This document shows, one piece after another, positions 1 to 12,407 of a stretch of DNA of 64,000 nucleotides (position 1 is its first letter; each line of letters starts with the position of its first letter). The notes beneath the pieces are model-generated. The model had not been told where the DNA came from. It did not search any database and worked only from the letters and a program-made list of their open reading frames with translations. This DNA comes from Carallia brachiata (taxonomy: Eukaryota > Streptophyta > Magnoliopsida > Malpighiales > Rhizophoraceae), in NCBI GenBank assembly GCA_021464245.1, contig JADCRB010000016.1, forward strand, positions 12,899,170-12,963,169, given 5' to 3'. The translations under genes were made by a program, and so were the position numbers.

Positions 1-3000
1 ATTAAAAAAAATAGTTTTTGATATTTATTACAAAAATTATCAATTTTATTTTAAAAATTATTATTTTTATTTTATTCGAGACACAAATCAAAGGTATAAA
101 AATTCAACACTCTACCATTTTCTTCAACTAATAGCATCATTCTTGCTCAACATATATTAATTAAAGATACGTTGTGGAGAAATTTTCTTGTGAAAAATAA
201 AAAATCAGCCATCAAACCACATTTATGGAGTAGTAAAGAATTTAAATTTTTATTTTTTTAATTATAGGAATAGAGGTATATAATTTATGAAAATGATTTG
301 AGTTACTTGTATCATATAGACCATTTAGGATGATAATTTGATGGCAAATCAGTATGTTTTTACACGAACGACTCAAGTTTAAATACTTGCACCTGTACTC
401 TCTCGTGAAAAATGCTAGGTGCTCACTTAAAGTTGAGCAAGATTGAGTCAGGGTAAGATTTTAGACTCAGCAATCGCTGAGATCTCTAGTGGTAGAGCTT
501 TACTCGACCCGATTAGTGTTCTGGTGATGTGTCTACTCCCATAGAGATAGTTAAATGAAGTATTCAAATGGAGTTACTCAAATCAAGGCTCACAAATGTA
601 ATGACGATCATATATGTGATGCACATGTTTTTTTTTATTCAAAAAAATTTATATTGTGTAGCCCACATCTTCATAGACCTCCTAATAAATCAAAAAAATT
701 ATATAAATTTGTCTTTCAATACGTTATTAATGTAATCTCTTCCTTTCGACTTCATATTCTTTGAGGAATTTGCATCCTCTTTTCCATTTTGAGATTCTTA
801 AGGATAGTATAATGTCTTGATGATAGCTAATCATCATATGATAATCGTTTCAAATTAATCAAAACAAAGGAAAAAAAAAACTTAGGATGGATTTTAAATT
901 GCACACTGCTACCGCAATTGCGGCCGCATATTGTGCTAGCAGTACAGGCCAGATACCACCAATGCCTCAATTGTGTTTGCAAGTTGCAGCCGTATTGGCA
1001 ACAATCGACTTAGTCCCAAATTTAGAATTCCAAATTGTATTCATTTAATATTTTCGTGATAGCCACTTGCAACAAAATCTAAAAGTAGACTTACCTAAAT
1101 TCTTAATTTTGAATATAGAATTCAAATTTCAGTTCCTACCAAAAAAATATTTTTCTGATAGTTTCTATTGAATTGTAAATTTCCCAATCTTTTTCTTTTT
1201 TAGTCCATAAATTTCTCATTTCTTGCTCAATTGGTATAACGTACAATATTTCAAGACACAAATATAAAAGGATCACAATCTTGTGATTAGATTATTGAGG
1301 TGGTAATATAGTAGTAATTTAGTATATTTATCCCACTTATGACTTTGAATTTTAGTGACAGTACTTAGAAGTTTTGACTTCTAAATTTATCTAATTTGAC
1401 CGTGACTACAAACCGTTGGTTTAAGATTCGACAATCATTGTAATCGATTTGCATAAGCTCATTCGGATCTAACAATACTCAAATGGTTAATTTCTTCTTA
1501 TGAGTTGAGTTGAATTAGATATATAAACAATAATTATTTTAATTTTAATTTACAAATTTAATAGCCGACATATTCATTATAATTTTTTTTTATCACAATC
1601 TTGTAATCGGTTTGAGTCCAGGTGGTAAATGCTAATTAATTTGCGTTTACTCGTTGCCCAAAATTATCGATAATCCGAAGGCTGACATGGATTCCCTTGA
1701 CTAATGGGTACTGGTTATTTCGATTTTTTTATTTTAATATAATTTTTTAAAAATATTACACCAAATAAATTTACTTTATAAACAAAAGAAAAAGAAAAGA
1801 AATAAATTTATTTTATTACATAATTTTTTTAATTAGACTCTTTTTAATATATGGTATAAGATGAGTTAGGTTATAAAAAAAAAAGGTCCAAGTAGAAATC
1901 CCTTAATCGCATTTCAAACATTGATGGCAATTAGCAATTTTAGAAACTGTGCACAATTAGGTCCCAGTTTATATTGCGTAATTAGGCACAGCCGCCAAGC
2001 GTTTAGCGGCATTAAGCTTTAGCCGGTAGAGCATCTAGAGAAGCAGCCTGACAATGTTCAGCCAAAAGAGGAAATTAGTTGCTTTTAGCTAATTACAATT
2101 GACTAACTGGCTCTGCTGGCTGTAACCTTATATTGATCTGAATGCACCATAAAATTGAAGATTATCCCTAATTAATTCATCTGGAGAAAATTAAGAGGCA
2201 ACTGTACAAGCCAGAGTCCCCAAGAAAATTGATAGTCCTCCAAAGTGGGACCATAAAAATAAATGAAAATGACTTTCTTACGGACCTTCAAATGATGCTG
2301 AATGGTACAGAACGTGAATGCAGGACCTAATTCAATAAATGCATCATAGAAGGTTACAATAACCGGGGTTACTCAGGACAACAAGTCAACGACCTATACT
2401 TATGTGAAAAATCTGGCCACAAATTGAAATCAACTTTTTATTTTGGGTACTATAATGCTAATGCAATAACCAAGACCTAAACATGGAACTACCGAGTTTC
2501 TAACAAGGTAGTTTCTTGTAAAAATGAATTCAAATTTCAGTATCGTAATTTTAAATATTAAAAGAAAACATAGTGCACCCTAACCATATGCACTGTAAGC
2601 GATTGGCACACTGGGCTTCTCAGTTAAGAGCTCTTTTTATCATCAAAATATCTATTTTCGTTCTCTTGCTTACAACACAATCGCAAATCTCTTTATTTCA
2701 CGTTTTTAAATCTAACGCAATGTGCACAAATGACGCCACATGACGTCATTAAGTTTTTCAGTCCAAATTAAGTGAATATATAATAAGTCCGGTTGAAGTA
2801 ACATATAACAAATATTGCACAATCAGGCAATCATATTGGTCATTGTTGTACAAATTGTGGCACATCCAATTATTTTTGGAGGAAAATTCAAATTTAAAAA
2901 GAATAATTTTTTAATTTAAATGATGTCATTTATTGTTGATGGCACGTACTTAAACTCTAATATAAATGAATTTGACTACATAAATACACTTAATTTAACT

Positions 3001-3623
3001 TGTAAAATACTTACAATATATCAAATGACATCTAATCATTTATTTATTTATTTATATTCAATTTTAATATATTTTTTATAATTTAAAAATTCATATCACT
3101 AATTTTCTATCGCATGCCTCATTTGCTTAAATAGTTTTTTGAACGACGAATATGAAATATGGCTTTTCACTTTCTCTTTTTGGCCTCCGCTGCCATTGTG
3201 GCAGGACCCGTCGCTTTCCCACAGAAAAAAAAAAAGGCAACAAATTAAATATGTCAAATAATCCCAATATGGATATATATTCAATCTACGAAATTTTAGG
3301 GTTTTTTTTTTTGTTTTGTATATTGGAATTAAAATTCACAAGTTGTAGAAATCTGAGAAAATAAAGACAAACCCCCAACCTTATCACCTCAGCAAATTTC
3401 CATTGTTGCCAATAAAGCAAAGGTTAATTAATTAGCTTTATGTTCTATAACTTAAGAGAATGCCAGAATTCGAATTCCCCGCAGCACATATCCCTTCCAT
3501 ACAAATTTGAGAATAAGGTCAAATATATTCGTGGCTTCTGGATTGTTTTTAGAGCAGAACATAGATTACGTTCCATAGGCATGGACAGCCAGTAACCCTT
3601 AATTAATCCCTCACCAGGTCTGG
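1..3623. other. AT-rich non-coding sequence
   Basis: No reading frame here shows family resemblance. The sequence is AT-rich with scattered poly-A/T runs. Short open frames at 555-764 and around 3100-3360 overlap on opposite strands or have low-complexity composition, so I do not call them genes. Confidence 0.6.
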
Positions 3624-4499
3624 TATCACACAGCTAATTTTTTTACTCAAAATTACGTCTTGTGATGACATTAAGTCACACTTAATTTCAGCTAACCGCA
3701 CACACAATGATTTGCACAATATAACTTTATAAGTAAGGCACACAACTCACACACTCGAAAAAGACACAAGAGCATATACGAGAAATCTTTCTCAAACCTT
3801 TTATTACTTAACTTAAGCAATACAAAGGAACAAACACCTGAACTCTCAACGGTATTTCACTCTTTCTCTCTAAGTGATTTCTCTTTGACTGAGTACAAAT
3901 GACAACCCATAGGGTCTATATATAGCTGACACCCCCAGCTATCTAGGTCTTGGAGATAAACATTATTTCCCCACGATCTCTATCGTGGCTGATAATCCTT
4001 ATCTTCCCACATTCTCATCCATGACTCGATCCTGATAAATCTTATCTCTCACGATCATTTCATCACTTGATCTCGATAAGTCTTATCTACTCACGATTCT
4101 TTGTCATGCACGATCTGATGAGCATTATCCCGATGCTTTGACCACCCGGATAGAGCAACACCCGCACGTCCCCACGTTCCACACGTCGTAGGAGACTCGG
4201 TGTCATGGTGCAGTGCCATGCAGTGCCATGCAGACTTGGCCAAGACCCAGTCTTGTGTTTTGGGCCTCTTGGCCCAAGCCCATGGCCCATCTGATGGAGC
4301 CCACGAACAAGTAGTCCAGCATCCTTTGTCCAACCCAAGTCTTGGTCCACACTAGGACCCGCATGTAGGCCCGTGCCTGCGCTGACCCTCTCAGCTTTCA
4401 CCTTATTTCAAGGAGTGCCCAGCCACTGCAAAGTCCCATGCTAGGAATTGGCTCAAGGTGCCGCCAACTCCTGCATGCCAAGTGTTCAAGGGGCTAACA
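3624..4499 (-). repeat. 3' LTR of the chromovirus
   Basis: Direct repeat of 8884-9770. On the minus strand it begins TGTTAGCC and ends in TGTGATA, where the partner LTR keeps the usual TGTGACA, so the terminal CA is mutated to TA here. It contains the TATA-like palindrome CTATATATAG near 3915 and a short array of about 10-bp GCCATGCAGT-like units (about 4199-4232), with fewer units than the partner LTR. Confidence 0.92.
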
Positions 4500-4514
4500 A
4501 ACCACCCCCACCTG
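4500..4514 (-). other. Polypurine tract
   Basis: The minus strand reads CAGGTGGGGGTGGTT, abutting the 3' LTR. A G-rich tract here is the expected plus-strand priming site and confirms the orientation. Confidence 0.8.
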
Positions 4515-4575
4515 TTGAAGCCAACGTCCTCGTTGGTAGGGTTGATAGGTAGTCTTCCACCTGTTTCTCGAACTG

Positions 4576-6589
4576 TCATAGGGTCACATCTCTTTCCCAG
4601 CTCGCCTCATTATCTGGGACATTCTTCCACTTGACCAAGTACTCAACGCGTCTGTTCTTCTTACTTTGTCCCTGCGTTCGGTGGTCTAGAATTCTCTCCA
4701 CTTCACGCTGGAACTCAGTTCTGATTGTAGGGGGAGCACGTCGTGCTTGTTTCCTTGGAGGCTCATCGCCCGCTTCCTCATGAAAGGGCTTCAAGAAACT
4801 CACGTGGAAAGTTGGATGTACCTTCAACCTTTCTGGGAGCTGCAACCTGTATGCAACATTGCCAACTTTCTTTATTACTGTGAAGGGACTGTCATACTTT
4901 GGAACCAGCCCACGATGCACTGTCTTGCTGCTGATCTTCTTCCAAATTTGGGGAGTAAGTTTCAGCAACACCTTATCCCCAACTTGGAACTGCACGTCCC
5001 TCCTTCCTCGGTCCGCATACTTTTTCATCCTGGCTGCCTTGTCCAAGCTATCCTGGGCCTCCTCTAGCCGCTCTTGCTTAGAACGGGCAAACCGGTGGGC
5101 TGCCGGACATCTCCCTCCTGAGTTAGTCCTGGCCACATCGTTAGGAGTAAGGGGCTGTTGCCCCATAGCTAGCTCAAAGGGACTCATACCTGTGGAAGAG
5201 GACTTGTGAAGATTGTAGCAAAATTGGGCCGAATCCAACAACTCAAGCCAATTCCTCTGGCTTGCCGTCACGTAATGCCGAAGATATTCCTCAAGTAGGC
5301 CATTGATCCGCTCCGTCTGGCCATCGGTCTGAGGATGGTTGGCAGTAGAGAATTTTAACTCCGAACCCATCATGTTGAATAATGAGGTCCAGAACCTGCC
5401 AGTGAAACGAGGATCCCGATCGCTCACAATATCTTCAGGCAATCCAAAGTACTTAACTACCTGCTTGTAGAAAAGCTCAGCGGCTGTCTCCGCTTGACAT
5501 GAAGAAGGGGCAGGAATAAACACCGCATACTTGGAGAACCGATCTACCACCACCATGACAGATCCCATGCCATCAATCTTCGGGAATCCGCCAATGAAAT
5601 CCATCGAAACCGACACCCATGGCTTCGTAGGAATGGGTAGCGGCTGCAACAAACCTGCCTCCTTCTGCCGCTCCGTCTTGTCCTGCTGACAAGTGATGCA
5701 CGTCTTGACATATGCCTCGACGTCATCTTCCATCTTTGGCCAGTAGTAGTTGCGGGACAGCAAGGCCATCATCCTTTCGACACCAGGATGACCAGCCCAC
5801 TGTGAATCATGAGACTCCCGCAGTATTTCCTTCCTAAGGCCTGCACCACTGGGAACATATACACGATTACCCTTGGCATGCAATAAATCATTATCGAGCC
5901 AGTATCGCCTTACCACACCCTCCCTGACTTGCTGTACCACTTGTTGATATGTGGCATCATGTGGGGCCTGCTCCCTGATTTTGTCTAGCAAGTCACTCTG
6001 CACTTGAGTGAGGGCAGCAACCGTCTCTTGCACTTGTCGGCGACTTAGGGCATCTGCCACCTGATTTTGCCTTCCTGGCTTGTGTTCCCAAGTAAAATTG
6101 TACTCAGCCAAGAACTCCTGCCACCGCGCCTGCCGTGCAGAAAGCTTCTTCTGAGTTTGAAAGAATGTGTTAGCCACATTGTCGGTCCGAACCACGAACC
6201 TGGTACCCAGCAAATACACCCTCCATGTGCGAAGGCAATGCACCACTGCTAGCATTTCCTTCTCATGTGCTGAGTACCGCTGCTCTGCATCATTGAGTTT
6301 CGGCTCTCATAGGCAATGGGGTGGCCTTCCTGCACCAACACACCTCCAATGGCTTTGTCGAGGCATCAGTTAGCACACTGAAAGGCAACTCGAAATCAGG
6401 CAACCTCAGGACCGGCTCCGTGGACACCGCTGCCTTCAATTTGTCAAAGGCTTCTTGGCAATCTGTGGTCCACCTCCAAGGTCTATCCTTCTTGAGTAAG
6501 TCTGTCAATGGGGCCACCTTTTTGGAGTAACCCTGCACAAACTTCCTGTAGTAGTTAGACAAACCAAGAAAGGATCTCAACTCAGACAC
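4576..6589 (-). pseudogene. pol: RNase H, integrase and chromodomain of the chromovirus
   Basis: The piece at 6589-6290 holds the RT connection and the start of RNase H, then the frame shifts near 6340. The long frame 6255-4576 (559 codons) is continuous. It contains the RNase H C-terminus (about residues 1-75), the integrase HHCC zinc domain (about 145-195), the DDE core with Asp in SMDFIGGFP, Asp in VSDRDPRF and Glu in the GQTERIN region, and a C-terminal chromodomain with LVKWK and ASWE motifs at about 535-555. The chromodomain is known to target integration to heterochromatin in this group. A TGA ends the frame just after the chromodomain, although the sequence beyond stays open. The integrase module is the best-preserved part of the element. 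Confidence 0.9.
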
Positions 6590-6787
6590 TTTGGTAGGGG
6601 CCTCCCACTCACTATTGCCTGGACTTTTCTCTCATCCATTTTAACTTGCCCTCGACTCACCCTATGCCCAAGGAACATAATCTCACGCCGGGCAAACTCA
6701 CATTTTTCCTTTTTCACATATAATTGGTGCTCTCTCAACCTAGACAACACCAACCTCAGGTGGGACAAGTGATCCTCCAAGGACTCA

Positions 6788-7727
6788 CTATACACAAAAT
6801 ATCATCCAGATATACAACACAAAATGATCAATGAAGTCATGAAACACATCATTCATTAAATTACAGAAAGTAGCAGGGGCATTAGTCAAACCGAATGGCA
6901 TCACCAAGAATTCGTAGGAGCCATAGCAAGTGATGCACGTGGTTTTCCCCTCATCTCCTTCTGCAATCCTGACTTGCCAATATCCAGACCGCAGATCCAA
7001 CTTGGTGAAATATGAAAATCTCGCCAGCCTGTCAAACAAGTCCGCTATCAATGGAATAGGGTACTTGTTCTTTACCGTGACCTTGTTCAGAGCCCTGTAA
7101 TCAACACACATCCGCAGGGAGCCATCGTGTTTCCTCTGAAACAATACCGGGGCACCATATGGCGCTTTGGAGGGCTGAATTAGGCCTGCATCCAGCAACT
7201 CCGTCAACTGCTTCCTCAGTTCTGCCAACTCTAGCGGACTCATGCGATATGAGGCTTGTGCTGGTGGTTTGGAACCGAGCACTAAACCGAGTTCTCCATC
7301 AAAGCCGCAAGGTAGGTGACTGCTCCCTTTTTCAGCCCATGCTTCACCTGCATAGTTGTACCATACCACCCGACTTCCCACCAATACTGGAAGAGGGAGT
7401 GAACGTTCCAGCAACGAAACATGGATGATCCTCATGCATGATCATGAGACCACCCAAGTGAGGCAACAGAGCAACTTTTGCCCTCACAAAGAAATCAACT
7501 CCCAGTATGATATCAAAATCATCTAACGGAACCACAGTGAAGTTAAGCTTACCAGACCAATTGCCCATAGTTACCTCCACTCCTAGTGTCGTGCCAAGCA
7601 CCTCCTGGGCTGCCAAATTGACTGCCTTCATTCGACTCCCTGTCTTGGTGACTTTCAGACCCAGTGACACCACCATCCTCTCAGCAACAAAGTTGTGGGT
7701 AGCACCAGTGTTAGCCATCGCCATCAA
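6788..7727 (-). pseudogene. pol: protease and reverse transcriptase of the chromovirus, broken
   Basis: The piece at 7727-7344 is the retropepsin-like protease. Its active-site motif reads NTGATHNF where the family has DTG, so the catalytic Asp is lost. The piece at 7435-6788 carries RT fingers and palm blocks, including the [12 protein letters not shown] and [12 protein letters not shown] motifs. The frame is lost just before the catalytic Y-x-D-D box, which is readable only in a neighbouring frame near 6805-6815. The protease would process the polyprotein and the RT would copy element RNA. Both are inactive as encoded. Confidence 0.9.
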
Positions 7728-7873
7728 CTCCTTATTACTGAGCCCGATTGTTACTTACATCAAGCCGGATTGTGGGGCACGTCCAGCTTGCACAGCACTC
7801 ACCAATTGCAGATGATTGACACGAGAGGGGCCAACATCGTTCGAGAGGCCACTCTCCTCAGCAACTATGACAC

Positions 7874-8852
7874 TTAACTTCTCCCGCTTCGGGCATTCCT
7901 TCGCCCTGTGTGGTCCATTACATATGAAACATCCCGAGTTAGTTTTGCCTTTACCTTATTCTTGGTAGACGGCTTTGCCTTTATCCTTGCCGCCACCGTT
8001 GTGCTTATCTTTCTTGCCTTCCTTCTTCTTCTTGCCCTTGTCTTTGGGCTGCTTCCCAACATCAGAATCAGGAGACTTGTTGATCCGAAAATCAACTAAA
8101 CCATCAGCCGCAGCCATCACTGAAGGAAGGTCCTTCACACCTTGCCTTCTAAGCTCGAGTTGAGCCCAGGGTTGAAGACCGGATAAGAAGTTGAAAAGCT
8201 TGTCTTTATCCGACATGTTGCGGATGTCAAGCATCAAGGAACTGAATTCCTTCACGTAGTCACGCACCGTACCACTCTGCTTCAACTTCTTCAAGGATTC
8301 CCTCGCAACCCATGACGTGTTGCAGGGTAAGAACTGGTCTTTTAACTCCTTCTTTAGGCTCTCCCACGTCTTGATCTTAGGCCTGCCCGCACTTGCATCA
8401 TCACCCAACCGAGTTCGCTACCACAGCTTAGCGTCCTTGGCTAGATACATTCTGGTCAGATTGACCTTCTCGTCGTCTGGCACTCGGGCAGCTTTGAAGT
8501 ACTGCTCCATATCCCACAAAAAATTCTCAATCTCTTTGGCATCCCTCGCTCCCTCGAAGGCTTTAGGCTCTGGCACCTTCATCTTGGTCGAGCCCTCCAT
8601 CACACCTCAGCTTGGTTGAGAGGCCACAGCCTTCTTGAGGATGGCTATTTCTGTTACCATTTCCTCAAGCCGAAAAGCTGTGTTTGAAGAGGCCACCACC
8701 TCTTGTTGCCGCTGCAAATCGATTATATACTGCTCATGGAGCGCCAATTTCTGGAACACGGTGAAATTTGTATCCATCGGACCATCACCGAGTACCTCAA
8801 AGAGTTTGGCTACACGCTCACGTACAGCATCAAAACCCGAACCACCAGCCAT
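7874..8852 (-). pseudogene. gag: gag of the chromovirus, broken
   Basis: The gag reading starts at the ATG at 8852, just after the primer-binding site. It runs through pieces at 8852-8607, 8603-8418 and 8408-7956, separated by stops or frame changes. The last piece ends in a Lys-rich basic tract. A retroviral-type zinc knuckle follows around 7890-7935 in a different frame, with spacing CX2CX3HX4C (one residue shorter than the common CX2CX4HX4C). Gag would form the virus-like particle and bind element RNA. The breaks show it is no longer made as one protein. Confidence 0.85.
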
Positions 8853-8869
8853 TGGTCGAACCTTTAGTT

Positions 8870-8881
8870 GCTCTGATACCA
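8870..8881 (-). other. Primer-binding site (initiator tRNA-Met type)
   Basis: On the minus strand this reads TGGTATCAGAGC, the standard plant PBS complementary to the 3' end of initiator tRNA-Met. It lies 2 bp inside the 5' LTR and fixes the element's orientation. The gag ATG follows about 18 bp downstream. Confidence 0.9.
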
Positions 8882-8883
8882 GC

Positions 8884-9770
8884 TGTCACACGGCTAATTT
8901 TCTCACTCAAAATTACACCTTGTGATGGCACTAAGTCACACTTAGTCTCAGCCAACCGCACACACAATGATTTGCACAATGGAACTTTATAAGTAAGGCA
9001 CACAACTCACACACTCGAAAGAGACACGAGAGCATATACGGGAAACCTTTCCCAACCTTTTATTACTTAACTCAAGCAATACAAAGGAACAAACACCTGA
9101 ACTCTCAACAGTGTTTCACTCTTTCTCTCTAAGTTCTCTTTCACTGAGTACAAATGACAGACCATAGGGTCTATATATAGCTGACACCCCCAGCTATCTA
9201 GGTCTTGGAGATAAACATTATCTCCCCACGATCTCTATCGTGGCTGATAATCCTCATCTTCCCACGTTCTCATCCATGACTCGATCCTGATAAGCCTTAT
9301 CTCCCACGATCATCTATCACTTGATCTCGATAAGTCTTATCTACCCATGATTCTTTGTCATGCACGATCTGATGAGCATTATCCCGATGCTTTGGCCACC
9401 CGGATAGATCCACACTCGCATGTCCCCACGTTCCACACGTCGTAGGAGACTCGGTGCCATGTAATGCCATGCGGTGCCATGTAATGCCATGCAGTGCCAT
9501 GCAGACTTGGCCAAGACCCAGTCTTGTGTTTTGGGCCTCTTAGCCCAAGCCCATAACCCATCTGATGGAGCCCACGAACAAGCAGTCCAGCATCTTTTGT
9601 CCAACCCAAGTCTTGGTCCACACTGGGACCCGCATGTAGGCCCGTGCCTGCGCTGACCCTCTCTGCTTTTTACCTTGTTTCAAGGAGTGCCCAGCCACTC
9701 CAAAGTCCCATGCTAGGAATTGGCTCAAGATGCCGCCAACTCCTGCATGCCAAGTATTCAAGAGCTAACA
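8884..9770 (-). repeat. 5' LTR of the chromovirus
   Basis: Direct repeat of 3624-4499 with intact TG...CA ends in minus-strand orientation (TGTTAGCTC to TGTGACA). The GCCATGCAGT-like tandem units at about 9455-9503 are more numerous than in the other LTR. On the minus strand it supplies the presumed promoter (TATA-like box at 9171-9180). Confidence 0.92.
9171..9180 (-). promoter_or_regulatory. TATA-like box in the 5' LTR
   Basis: CTATATATAG is the only strong TATA-like motif in this LTR. It is conserved in the partner LTR at about 3915-3925 and lies upstream of the gag start in minus-strand orientation. Confidence 0.5.
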
Positions 9771-12407
9771 CCTAGCCTATACGTATATAGTTGCCTTCTA
9801 TAATCTGTAATCTATAAGAGACTTAGAAACTGCTTGTATATGGTAATATAAATGTGTTTTTTTTTTTCATTGTCTCTGATTAAAACTTGAACTCAATACT
9901 TTCAATCTTTAATATGATTTCAATACCAATTGAGTTATAATTGATATAAATATGTTTTTTTGGTTGAAAAGCTGAAGTTGTGTGTGACTAGGGTAAATTC
10001 TTACTGATTGGCACAAGCCCGTTTGGATTGACTAGTAAAATGCTAATCACTTAGCAATTTACACACGTTTTGCCGCTAAAAAATAATTACAATATGAATT
10101 AATTCTTTTCCTCTGCTAATTTGTTAATCAGAATTGGGCAATTAAGTGACTACCTTTGGTAGGCAGTCGTTTTATTTATCTTTTGTTTATTTATATATTT
10201 TTTGACAAAAGAAAATTAATGAAAATAAAAACTATCTCTAAAGGAAACACAAGGCCTCCCTATCTCCTTCCAATAGCAATCGTATATTCCTAATTAAGTA
10301 TCGATCACTATTCACTAATGAAGTTTAATTTTTCAGAAAGTCTGTAGACGATTTTCTTTGTGTAGCACGTATTTCGGTTTCGAGTTTCAATTTTTTTGGG
10401 TCAAAGTTCTTAATATTATTAAGAAGTACAACTAATAGATAAGCCACGCAAGTATTTTGAGTAATCAGATGAAATGCTTTAAGTAAATTTGATTCGAGAA
10501 TGACACTCCTATATCTGCCAAAGTTGTCTTATCTATCACGCCTAGTCTTTTCTTATAACTTTAATCCCAATCCCAATCCCAATCTCAATCCCCATAATTA
10601 GGCACTTTTGTACATACTTTTGTTGTTTTGATTTTTTTTTTTTTTTTTTTTTTTGGCCTTTTAGAGCTAATTGGGATATAACCGAAACGATGGCATAAGT
10701 GAAAAATGAAATTCTGGTCTATGTAATTGACACATTGCCCCTACCATTTCACCTAGGTTGAAACCTCAAAGGTTAAGACTGTTGCAGAGGAGCTCAAAGA
10801 TTTGGACTTCTTAACTGTTTCATATATATGACAGCTGCCTAATTTACCATTCTCTCTTTCTCTAAGATGGCTTAAATATCTACTTGGCCAAGCAACTAAT
10901 GGTCACGAGAAAATAATTGCTTATGAATTCCTTATTCTCAGATTTGATGGTTTGATGAATGAATTTAATGAGAAGAGCACAATTACTTGGCCAAGCATTT
11001 TTATCCAAACGTTTGGCTATATGTTTCTTTTTTATTTTATTTTTTAACAAAAACAAATACCATATCTATTTAATGTTACTTTAAATATAATTAGTGGTAC
11101 CTCTAAAATTTGTTTTTTTAAAAAAGAAATTTCAAATTTTTTTATCCTAATACAGTATGACCAAACATTTGGACAAAATGTTTGGCCGTGTACTTTTATT
11201 GTCTATTGAGTATATAACACCTGAAATATAATACTACTTAACTGCAATTCCAAAGAAAAGCGAATGACTAAAATTGTAACTTTGCATTTTTGGAGCATAA
11301 TTATTTTGGTGAACGCAGATTTTTTATGCGAGAGTATAAAAAGTATCAATGATTGTATTACGCAAAAACGAGACCATAAATATAAAACTTAACCATTATA
11401 ATTATATTTTCTTTTTTTTCCTATAATTATGTTTTCTTATTATAAGCTTATGTCCAAAAATCGCTTGCAACTAGTATTTCTTACTTACTATTGGCTTCGC
11501 CTGCAATGTATGCTCTGAGGATTAGATCTGTCAACGGCCTCTCCTCCTCCATAAACATGATTGCTTTCTTTTTAGAGTTATACCGTACTACTTCCGTAAT
11601 GAAAATTGACTAAAATGTTTTTAAGTTGTACTTATAGAAATGTGTATGGTAGCTGAAAGTAAAAATTGATTTCATAGATTTTCAATAAGGAATCACTGGC
11701 TCGACAAGTGTCACCGACTCCTTTGATTGGGTAACTCAAAAAAATAAAAAAAATTATAATAAACAAAACATGGAAGGCTTGCTAGAATGCCGTATAATAT
11801 TGTTGAAATTGCCTAACCTTGAAGATGCCTCTTTGAGTAGTGATAATTAGCAATTTATATACTTTCCGTGTAGACTAAAAACTTTCTCAAATATTGCGGT
11901 TGAGAATGATTAGCAAGCTCTAAAGGAGTCAATCAATTATGGAAAAAGTCCCTTAATTTGATATTTTATATATATATTTATAAATTAAAAAAAAAAAAAA
12001 AAGACCAGCATCTCTCCTTCCCAATGGATGAGTTTCAATGGTTTCTGCTGTTGTTTTACCCAGGTCTTTCGTGCATTACCCTTTATGCACACAACCTGAC
12101 AAGGCTAGCTAGCAAATGTCCATGCGCATTCGGAACTTTCTAATGCAAGCAAGCAATTTGCTTTTTACCAATTTCATTCAACTGAGGAACTCATATAAAC
12201 ATTATTCTCTTTTCATGGTTATGCAGCATTGATCTGGCAAAATAGGTAACTCTATTAGCGTTACTCTCTTTTTGTTTATTTTTTCCTTTTAGAGCACCAC
12301 TATATAACTCATCCTCAATGAAACATAAGCTGGCACTCAGTCCATCCAATTATAGCTTCTTTGTTTTTTTTTTTTTTTTAATTCAATCATCTATTAACTC
12401 ATATTAC
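9771..12407. other. AT-rich intergenic sequence
   Basis: I see no gene here. It holds poly-T runs (for example about 10631-10653), a short run of AATCCC-like repeats near 10560-10590, and A/T-rich spacer between two LTR elements. Confidence 0.6.

Larger units (their letters stand above)
3624..9770 (-). mobile_element. Ty3/Gypsy LTR retrotransposon, chromovirus type, mutated
   Basis: This is a full-length element of about 6.15 kb read on the minus strand. It has two similar LTRs (876 and 887 bp), a primer-binding site matching initiator tRNA-Met beside the right LTR, and a polypurine tract beside the left LTR. Between them lie gag, aspartic protease, reverse transcriptase, RNase H, integrase and a C-terminal chromodomain in the Ty3/Gypsy order, which makes it a plant chromovirus. 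The coding region is split by several frame changes, the protease active-site Asp is Asn, and a frame break precedes the RT catalytic box, so it cannot act autonomously. The LTRs differ at many sites, mostly transitions, so it is not recent. The 5-bp flanks (TCTGG at 3619-3623, CCTAG at 9771-9775) match at 3 of 5 positions and may be a decayed target duplication. Confidence 0.95.

Noticed and set aside
4747..5209. Plus-strand frames of 106 and 116 codons
   Set aside because: They are antisense shadows of the integrase frame on the minus strand.
3619..9775. TCTGG/CCTAG as target-site duplication of the chromovirus
   Set aside because: Only 3 of 5 bases match. Both differences are transitions, so it may be a decayed duplication, but it is not good evidence by itself.
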